A stretch of DNA of 12,598 nucleotides from an uncultured Verrucomicrobiota bacterium (lineage in GTDB: Bacteria; Verrucomicrobiota; Kiritimatiellia; RFP12; UBA1067), in contig CALYRV010000053.1 in assembly GCA_945483525.1 (NCBI GenBank), forward strand, positions 1 through 12,598. The letters are read 5' to 3'. Both the position numbers and the translations under genes were made by a program. The notes beneath the pieces are model-generated. The model worked only from the letters and a program-made list of their open reading frames with translations, was not told the origin of the DNA and searched no databases. This document shows positions 7,467 to 12,598 of the stretch, piece after piece. Position 1 is the stretch's first letter, and every line of letters begins with the position of its first letter.

Positions 7467-8927
7467 ATGGAAAGGAAATATATACTGTCGTTTGTCGTCA
7501 TCGGAATGGCGGGCATGGCCTCCGCCTTCTCATCGGCCCCGTGCGAGGCACCGTCGGTCTTCAAGTGCGCTGGCCATTCTCATACCTGCCGCGGAACACA
7601 GTTTTCTCAGCAGTTTATTTGGGACAACCTTAAAGAGTGGTCGCAGCGCAATTCTGTTACCGCGTTCGGGCTTGGTAGCCCCTGGTCGCTGGAAAATGCG
7701 AAGATGACCGTTTATTACGAGAAGGAGTATCGCGACCGTTACTACGCAGGTCGAGTGAATCCCGACTATAAGTTCGATGCCGCCGAGGTGCAGAAGACGA
7801 TTGATGAAGCAAATGCGCTTGGCACGAAGACTATCTTCTATGTCGATAACGAGACGCCGAAACAGCGTTACGGACACGTCTGGTACGTCGGTTTTAAGGT
7901 CTGCGTTCCGAGCTGGCACGACTACGACCAGGGCCTTAAGACTTGGTATTCGCCATATGACGACGGTAAGTCGCCGGTAAATCCTGTGAACGGCAAGCCG
8001 CAGCAGCGCCGTTCCTACCGCGAGGTGATTGACGAACAGCGTGCAGCCGGAGCGCTCGCGATCTGGGCGCATCCGACGAGCTGGTGGACATCGAATAACG
8101 ATCCGAACGGACCCTTTACCACTAATATTGCCGCAGAAATGCTGCCCGAACTTATGGAGGACGGATATCTTGATGGCATGACGGTGGTCGGCTACGATGC
8201 GTTTCATCGTGATTATCAGGCGCTCTGGTTTGCGCTTCTCGATCTCGGTTATCGTGTTCCTGGATTCGCGGAGCTGGATATGTCCGTCGGACATAACACC
8301 ACTAGCTGGGATACCGCTTTCTTCAACCTCCTCAAGAACGATGGCAAGAATAGATTCACGCTCGATTATATGAAGGAGGAGTATCGCAAGGCTCGCCATA
8401 CGATGAGTTCCGGTCCAGTCGTGTTCATGTCTGTAGACGGGCACGAGCAGGGTGATGAGATTGAGTCTGGAGAGGGTAAGAAGCACCTCGTGAAGGTGAC
8501 GGCGTTTCCCGCGAAGGAGGAAAAGAAGCTCTCCAAGGTTGAGCTTGTCGGACGTGGCGGTGAAACGCTAGAGACTGTGCGTGACTTCACCGGCGGTGAA
8601 ATCACGTTTGAGCTTGATGGAACTGCTGAGGGCGGGTATGTCGTGGTCCGTTGCTTCGGCGAGAACGACTCCGATTATCTCTACAAGCCGCAGCAAATGG
8701 TCCGTCACTGTGCGCTCACCAATCCCGTGTGGCTGCGCACCGACAGATTCCGTGCGCCGGCTCCGATTAAGACGAAGCGCGACCACATGGCGAATCCGAA
8801 GGTCCGCGAGCTCATGGATTACCTCGCTGAAGGTCATTTCCGCAAGGACTACCGCGTCTGCACGCCTGGTATCGTTCCGGTGAAGGCGTGGCGTTTCGAC
8901 GAAATGGCCAAGGCCCTCGCCGAATAA
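7467..8927 (+). CDS. Exported PHP-type (CehA/McbA-like) metallohydrolase homologue
   Basis: This 486-aa protein starts with a signal peptide (residues 1-20, cut near ASA). Features of the PHP fold as found in the CehA/McbA hydrolase group: an HxH motif in GHSHT (His37, His39) near the mature N-terminus; AIWAHPTSWW (His202), matching the family's later 'HP' metal-ligand strand; and FAELDMS (Asp271) where relatives usually have a 'SDxH' motif. From about residue 316 (SSGPVVFMSVDGHEQGD) begins the C-terminal beta-sandwich typical of the same group, ending near NPVWLR. Relatives bind two or three metals and hydrolyse phosphoesters, carbamates or amides; the substrate here is unknown. The canonical His after the last Asp is replaced (DMS), so the metal site may be reduced, and activity should not be assumed. 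It has its own promoter and precedes an oxidoreductase and an aldolase-type gene, which suggests a shared extracytoplasmic pathway. I am fairly sure of the family and unsure of the function. Confidence 0.75.
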   Translation: MERKYILSFVVIGMAGMASAFSSAPCEAPSVFKCAGHSHTCRGTQFSQQFIWDNLKEWSQRNSVTAFGLGSPWSLENAKMTVYYEKEYRDRYYAGRVNPDYKFDAAEVQKTIDEANALGTKTIFYVDNETPKQRYGHVWYVGFKVCVPSWHDYDQGLKTWYSPYDDGKSPVNPVNGKPQQRRSYREVIDEQRAAGALAIWAHPTSWWTSNNDPNGPFTTNIAAEMLPELMEDGYLDGMTVVGYDAFHRDYQALWFALLDLGYRVPGFAELDMSVGHNTTSWDTAFFNLLKNDGKNRFTLDYMKEEYRKARHTMSSGPVVFMSVDGHEQGDEIESGEGKKHLVKVTAFPAKEEKKLSKVELVGRGGETLETVRDFTGGEITFELDGTAEGGYVVVRCFGENDSDYLYKPQQMVRHCALTNPVWLRTDRFRAPAPIKTKRDHMANPKVRELMDYLAEGHFRKDYRVCTPGIVPVKAWRFDEMAKALAE

Positions 8928-8965
8928 CTTTATATTGTTGTCTAGGTGCCCCACTTCCAAGGTGT

Positions 8966-8993
8966 GGGCGCACACATTGGAGTCGATGCGCCC
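8966..8993. terminator. GC-rich hairpin between two genes, terminator candidate
   Basis: GGGCGCA (8966-8972) pairs perfectly with TGCGCCC (8987-8993) across a 14-nt loop, 38 bp after the stop of the PHP-type gene. There is no T-run after it. An alternative overlapping hairpin is GTGTG (8962-8966) with CACAC (8971-8975). Either may slow polymerase or stabilise the upstream mRNA end; termination is not certain. Confidence 0.3.
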
Positions 8994-9040
8994 TCGCCAC
9001 GAAAGATTGGCAGATAATGGTGGCGCAATGCTTGGAAATA

Positions 9041-9055
9041 TGCGATAATATCACT
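9041..9055 (+). promoter_or_regulatory. Extended -10 promoter with leaderless start for the 9056 gene
   Basis: TGC followed by GATAAT (9041-9049) forms an extended -10, and ATG 9056 comes 6 bp later. No good -35 lies at 16-18 bp, as is usual for extended -10 promoters. No Shine-Dalgarno is present before the ATG. The surrounding sequence resembles the region before ATG 1921. Confidence 0.5.
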
Positions 9056-10534
9056 ATGAATATTTCTAGGAGATCTTTTCTCGGGGGTGCGACAGCTGCC
9101 GCTTCGTTTTCGGTTTTCAACATAGGTTGCGCGAACTTCGGTTGGAGCCGGGCGCGACAGATTCGCCGCGGCGCGAAGATTCGTGTAGCGCTTCTCGGGT
9201 GTGGACACCAGACGCGCAATATGATCGATGGTGTCCTTTGCGAGGACCTCGTCGCGATCTGCGAGCCCGATCCTGCCCGCTACCAGTGGCTCTCCAAGCA
9301 TGTCGCTGATACCTGCGACGCCGATGCGCGCGCCAACTTCGCCAAGGCCCGCTGGTTCTATACCTATCAGGATCTCTTTGAGAAGATGGGCGATGAATTC
9401 GACGCCATCGTGATCGAAACGCCGAATCACCAGCACGTGCTACCCGCGGTGATGGCGCTTCGCCGCGGCATTCATGTTTTTCTCGACAAGCCGCTCTGTC
9501 TTACCGCCGCCGAGGGCGATCTCCTCCTTGAGGAGACGCGCAAGATGCCCGGTATTGTCACGCAATGCGGAACCTACGGACACACCTTTCCGTCTATGAA
9601 GTACTGCGTCGACCGCATTCAAGAAGGAGCGCTCGGCGATGTCACCGAGGTCTGGGCCTACGACGACCGCTGCAACTCGGTGATGAAGCGTCCCGCCTCC
9701 TGTCCTCCGCCGAAGGGCATGGACTGGGATCTCTGGTGCGGCGGTTCTCCTCTCTGTGATTATTACGGCGAGACCGAAGACCAAGACGCGCTCCATCCGC
9801 ACGGTTGGCACAGTTGGATCAATTACGGCAACGGATCCATCGGTAACCTCGGTATGCATATCATGGATGTCGCGTTCTGGGCGCTCGAACTCACCGATCC
9901 CAAGACCGTTACCTGTACGGACGCGAAATTCGCCGTAGAGGGTGCTTGGGGATATCGTGACGCGTTTGAGTACTTCTTCCCGGCGAACGGACGCCACGGC
10001 GACGTCAAGCTCCACTGGTGGGACGGACTCAACGACGGCATTCCGTTCGACAAGGAGCATGTCAGCAAATACGGCCATCCCCATAAGCGTGAATGGCTCA
10101 ATATCCCGCCGATCGTGAAGGAGGTCGAGAAAGCGAACGGCTTTGAGAATGATCCGTTCCACGCCAACGGCGTCCTCTTCCGCGGCACCAAGGGCGATCT
10201 CTGGTTTACGCACCACGGCGGCTACCGCTTCATGCCGCGTGAGAACGGCTGGTGCCATCCCCGCGTTGACCGCGCTTTTGACTTTAACTACCGTATCAAC
10301 ACTCCGCCGCATTTCCACGAGTTCTACAAGGCGATTCGCGAGGGGCGCGAGGCGAACGACTGCTTCGAATATTCGGTGCCGCTGGCGAAGACCGTCTGCC
10401 TCGGCAACATCGCCTCGCTCGCCGGAACTGGCAGCGTGCTGGAATGGGACGGACACCATGTCACCAACAACCCCGAGGCCGACAAGTTCGTCACCAAGGA
10501 GTACCGCAAGGGCTGGGATCCCTTTGAGAAGTGA
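9056..10534 (+). CDS. Tat-exported Gfo/Idh/MocA-family oxidoreductase
   Basis: This 492-aa protein likely catalyses NAD(P)-linked oxidation or reduction of a sugar or polyol-type substrate outside the cytoplasm. I chose ATG 9056 because it begins a clear twin-arginine signal, SRRSFLGG (Arg5-Arg6), followed by an Ala-rich hydrophobic stretch; the open frame to its left (from 8888) has no such signal. Cys25 follows Ile-Gly and might be lipidated, but the -3 residue is Asn, so the lipobox is poor. The Rossmann domain starts at residue 43 (VALLGCGH, GCG at 48-50). DKP at 144-146 replaces the usual EKP and keeps the catalytic-type Lys145. GNLGMHIMD supplies the family's His268 and Asp271. PPHFHEFYKAI (from 417) is the usual C-terminal helix. 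Tat export fits a folded enzyme carrying tightly bound nucleotide, as in glucose-fructose oxidoreductase. The RP/GMDWDLW segment is typical of exported planctomycete and verrucomicrobial members. The gene is followed 20 bp later by the fusion gene. Confidence 0.88.
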   Translation: MNISRRSFLGGATAAASFSVFNIGCANFGWSRARQIRRGAKIRVALLGCGHQTRNMIDGVLCEDLVAICEPDPARYQWLSKHVADTCDADARANFAKARWFYTYQDLFEKMGDEFDAIVIETPNHQHVLPAVMALRRGIHVFLDKPLCLTAAEGDLLLEETRKMPGIVTQCGTYGHTFPSMKYCVDRIQEGALGDVTEVWAYDDRCNSVMKRPASCPPPKGMDWDLWCGGSPLCDYYGETEDQDALHPHGWHSWINYGNGSIGNLGMHIMDVAFWALELTDPKTVTCTDAKFAVEGAWGYRDAFEYFFPANGRHGDVKLHWWDGLNDGIPFDKEHVSKYGHPHKREWLNIPPIVKEVEKANGFENDPFHANGVLFRGTKGDLWFTHHGGYRFMPRENGWCHPRVDRAFDFNYRINTPPHFHEFYKAIREGREANDCFEYSVPLAKTVCLGNIASLAGTGSVLEWDGHHVTNNPEADKFVTKEYRKGWDPFEK

Positions 10535-10539
10535 TAGGT

Positions 10540-10545
10540 AGGAGA
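10540..10545 (+). promoter_or_regulatory. Ribosome binding site of the fusion gene
   Basis: AGGAGA lies 9 nt before ATG 10555. It fixes the start there rather than at the GTG at 10531, which overlaps the stop of the preceding gene. It is the only convincing Shine-Dalgarno before any gene in the window, which fits translation from an internal position of a two-gene mRNA. Confidence 0.75.
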
Positions 10546-10554
10546 CAGGATGTC

Positions 10555-12396
10555 ATGAAGAATCTGTTAGCGCTTGTGGTCGTGCTTCCGGTGGTTGCGT
10601 TTGCGAAGCCGAGGGTGGCACTTTATATGGATCATGGTTGCCGAGGCTTTGGTGCTGCGCGCTGGGCTGAGATGTTGTCGACTTCGCCTGAGATCGAGTT
10701 TGCGATGCTGAATGCGGCGGACGTGAAGGATGGGAGACTTTCTGATTTCGATTGTCTCGTGATGCCAGGCGGCGGCGGTCTTGAACGTTATGCCGATTGG
10801 GGCGAGGAAGGTTGCGCGAAGATTCGTGACTTCGTCCGTAACGGCGGTGCCTATATCGGAACCTGTGCTGGCGAGTCTGTACTGTTGAATGAAGAGAAGC
10901 GCATTCGGATGATTCCCTTTAAAGGCGATGGCATTTTCCCTCGCGGCGGAATGTCCGCGCAGATCGAGCTCTCGCCGCGCTTCGAGGAGCTCACCGGCGT
11001 AAAGGCGGGCAGACGTGTGGTGCGCTATCATAACGGACCGCTCGCGCTGCCGGCGGAGGCGGTTCCGGACTGCGGAAAGGCGGAGGTGATTGCGACGTTC
11101 GACTGCGACGGAAAACCTGAACAGGACGCGAAGAGTCCGATGCGCGGCAAGCCTGCCGCGATCTGGGCGGAATACGGGAAGGGGAAGATGTTCATCTTCG
11201 CCGTGCACCCCGAGGCCTGGGATCAGAACCACGATCTGGTCCGTGGCGCCTTCAAGGCGGTGCTCGGGATCGAGCCGGCGTTCAGGGACAAGACGGTCTC
11301 AGACGATGTCAAGGTGGAGCGCGTGATGTTCAACGCCTCGAAGATGGACAAGGGCCATGATGTCCGCGGCAGAATCGCCGCGGCGCTTGAAAAGGCGAAG
11401 GGCGAGGGCTGTCTGTTCGTACCGTTCGTCGGTATGCGGCTGGAGGGTCCGTTCCCGCTGCTCCTCACTCCCTGGACCGAAGATGCGCGCGTTGATATCG
11501 CGACGCTTGTGAAGGAGGCGGAGTATGTCAATGACGCAGGCGCCGGCGGTATGATTTGGCCGACAGCTGGAGAGCGCAAGGAGATCGTCGAGGCAGGTGA
11601 CTACGAGGCTGGGTTGAATGCGCTCGTCGCGCGATCCGTTGAGAAGGGTCGCGAATTCAAGGCGCGTGTCACTGCGATCGTCAGTGGAACCAATACGGAG
11701 CAGGGCGTCGAGCAGGCGGCTGCGGTGGAGCGACTTGCGAAGAAATATGGTGCGCAGCTTGTGATTCTTGCTCGTCCTGCGGATGACTGCACGAATCAGG
11801 TGATGATCCTCGACTACTACAACGCGCTCGCGAAGGCGACGACTCAGACCGTGATTATCCAGACGTTCAACGGCAAGTCCCCACAGCCCTCGGTGGAGAC
11901 GCTCGTCACCCTCGCGCAGAATCATTCGATTTATGGTTACGTGAAGGAAGAGTCGCCCGGGCTCCAGGTCAACAGCCGTATGGAACAGTTGCTTCGCCAT
12001 CGCGAGATCAAGGGCGTGTTCAGCGGTTGGGGCGGCAAGGGCTGGATGTTCCAGGGGACGCGCATCGGCACCTGCGGCGTGATCTCCCAGCGGGCGGAAT
12101 ACGCGCCGTTGTTCGTGAAGATCTGGAACCTCATTAAGAACGGTGCGGATGCGTCCGACCCAGAGCTCGCCAAGGCCTATGCCTCGTATCTATACATGGC
12201 GAATCTCGGCGACATCTTCTCGACTTGGGGCGATGACGAGATGCGCGGACCGCACCTCTACGTCCTGGAACGCCTCGGCATCTTCAAGAACCGTCTTTCC
12301 CGTGAGAACGGCAAGGTCAAGGCGTGGGAGATGACCGAAAAGGAGAAGGCTGAAGTCGACGCCCGTCTGAAATACATCGGAATATTGGGCAGGTGA
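10555..12396 (+). CDS. Exported BPL_N-DHDPS/NanA-type aldolase fusion
   Basis: This 613-aa protein starts at ATG 10555, set by a good binding site and a signal peptide (residues 1-17, AFA). Residues about 20-235 match the BPL_N family, a class I glutamine-amidotransferase-like fold: VMPGGGG (from 69), GTCAGES with the nucleophile-type Cys104, and AVHPEAW with His218 and Glu220, giving a complete Cys-His-Glu set. After a linker (about 237-300), residues 301-613 match the dihydrodipicolinate synthase/N-acetylneuraminate lyase family: LLTPWTED (303-310); PTAGE (336-340) where relatives have GTTGE; VKEES, whose Lys464 is at the Schiff-base position; and GTCGVIS. The Tyr of the usual YNVP motif is replaced (Gln436), so the chemistry may differ from classic synthases. 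Both family assignments come from motifs, the lysine one being strongest. The gene likely shares an mRNA with the oxidoreductase. A cytoplasmic lysine-biosynthesis role is excluded by the signal peptide. Confidence 0.75.
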   Translation: MKNLLALVVVLPVVAFAKPRVALYMDHGCRGFGAARWAEMLSTSPEIEFAMLNAADVKDGRLSDFDCLVMPGGGGLERYADWGEEGCAKIRDFVRNGGAYIGTCAGESVLLNEEKRIRMIPFKGDGIFPRGGMSAQIELSPRFEELTGVKAGRRVVRYHNGPLALPAEAVPDCGKAEVIATFDCDGKPEQDAKSPMRGKPAAIWAEYGKGKMFIFAVHPEAWDQNHDLVRGAFKAVLGIEPAFRDKTVSDDVKVERVMFNASKMDKGHDVRGRIAAALEKAKGEGCLFVPFVGMRLEGPFPLLLTPWTEDARVDIATLVKEAEYVNDAGAGGMIWPTAGERKEIVEAGDYEAGLNALVARSVEKGREFKARVTAIVSGTNTEQGVEQAAAVERLAKKYGAQLVILARPADDCTNQVMILDYYNALAKATTQTVIIQTFNGKSPQPSVETLVTLAQNHSIYGYVKEESPGLQVNSRMEQLLRHREIKGVFSGWGGKGWMFQGTRIGTCGVISQRAEYAPLFVKIWNLIKNGADASDPELAKAYASYLYMANLGDIFSTWGDDEMRGPHLYVLERLGIFKNRLSRENGKVKAWEMTEKEKAEVDARLKYIGILGR

Positions 12397-12424
12397 TTGC
12401 AACGTTGCTCCTCGCTTGCCTCGT

Positions 12425-12455
12425 CGTCGCCGGGGAGCTCGCTTCGACGTTTTTT
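12425..12455 (+). terminator. Rho-independent terminator candidate after the operon
   Basis: CGTCG (12425-12429) can pair with CGACG (12445-12449) across a 15-nt loop, followed directly by six T (12450-12455). It lies about 30 bp after the stop of the fusion gene. The stem is short and the loop long, so this is a moderate candidate. An alternative longer structure pairs GCTCC (12407-12411) with GGAGC (12434-12438) and AACGT (12401-12405) with ACGTT (12447-12451). Confidence 0.4.
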
Positions 12456-12456
12456 A

Positions 12457-12598
12457 CGGGGGACCCCGCCGACATGCCATCCCCGAGGTGAACGTGCGTT
12501 TCCGCTTTCGCTTCCGCCCGAGTCGCGTTCAGGGGATGGGGCTAGGGTCTGACCCCAATGGTGGTGTAGGAGTGGTGGAGTAGTTGCGGAATATGCTA
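12457..12598. repeat. Repeat-like, palindrome-bearing 3' end
   Basis: No gene is visible here. The stretch contains the palindrome GGGTC-T-GACCC (12545-12555), a second inverted repeat CGGGG (12457-12461) with CCCCG (12464-12468), and an 8-bp inverted pair CCATCCCC (12477-12484) with GGGGATGG (12532-12539). A pyrimidine-rich run of TTYCGC-like units spans about 12499-12517, and near the edge two similar 11-mers of the form TGGTGKAGKAG occur. GGGTCTGACCCC-type palindromes occur as dispersed repeats near REP-associated transposases in many bacteria, so this may be an intergenic repeat, but that is from memory and untested here. Confidence 0.35.

Noticed and set aside
8888..9055. Longer N-terminus for the oxidoreductase (in-frame start at 8888)
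   Set aside because: It overlaps the end of the upstream gene, would read through the promoter, and would bury the Tat signal that begins at 9056.
10531..10554. GTG start at 10531 for the fusion gene
   Set aside because: ATG 10555 has AGGAGA at the right distance and begins a proper signal peptide; the extra eight residues would spoil it.
1..12598. tRNA or rRNA genes
   Set aside because: I looked for cloverleaf-like and conserved rRNA segments by eye in the intergenic regions and saw none.

Overview
The window holds five plus-strand genes, and all five predicted proteins carry an export signal. The style points to the Kiritimatiellota (Verrucomicrobiota subdivision 5) or a close PVC relative. 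The clues are secreted multidomain beta-helix and glycine-rich proteins, a Tat-exported Gfo/Idh/MocA oxidoreductase, a BspA-type leucine-rich-repeat relic, and genes whose start codon lies about 7 bp after a TATAAT box. This assignment is inferred from the sequence; no database was searched.

Layout: (1) 1-293 is a gene-poor, visibly AT-richer region. It ends in a strong sigma70-type promoter (TTGACA/TATACT) surrounded by repeated ATTACCC heptamers. (2) 294-1862 encodes a 522-aa secreted protein with a possible LamG-like N-terminus. (3) 1921-7215 encodes a 1764-aa secreted protein: glycine-rich domain, Calx-beta domain, beta-helix, PKD domain, then two more beta-helices. Its promoter implies a leaderless mRNA. 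(4) 7216-7466 is intergenic and contains a decayed fragment of a BspA-type (LRR_5) repeat protein. (5) 7467-8927 encodes an exported PHP-type (CehA/McbA-like) metallohydrolase homologue. (6) 9056-10534 encodes a Tat-exported Gfo/Idh/MocA-family oxidoreductase. (7) 10555-12396 encodes an exported fusion of a BPL_N (class I amidotransferase-like) domain to a dihydrodipicolinate synthase/N-acetylneuraminate lyase-type barrel. (8) 12397-12598 holds a terminator candidate and repeat-like sequence.

How the genes may work together: the oxidoreductase and the fusion gene are 20 bp apart, and only the second has a Shine-Dalgarno, so they look like one operon. With the PHP-type protein just upstream they form a set of three exported enzymes. 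A plausible but unproven reading is an extracytoplasmic pathway that oxidises and then cleaves or rearranges a sugar or related small molecule. The two large proteins upstream look like cell-surface or secreted adhesin/polysaccharide-contact proteins and need not belong to that pathway.

The most notable signals are the leaderless promoter-start module shared by three genes (1921, 7467, 9056), the exported BPL_N-aldolase fusion with an altered active site, and the LRR relic whose in-frame stop codon now lies inside the -10 box of the next gene.
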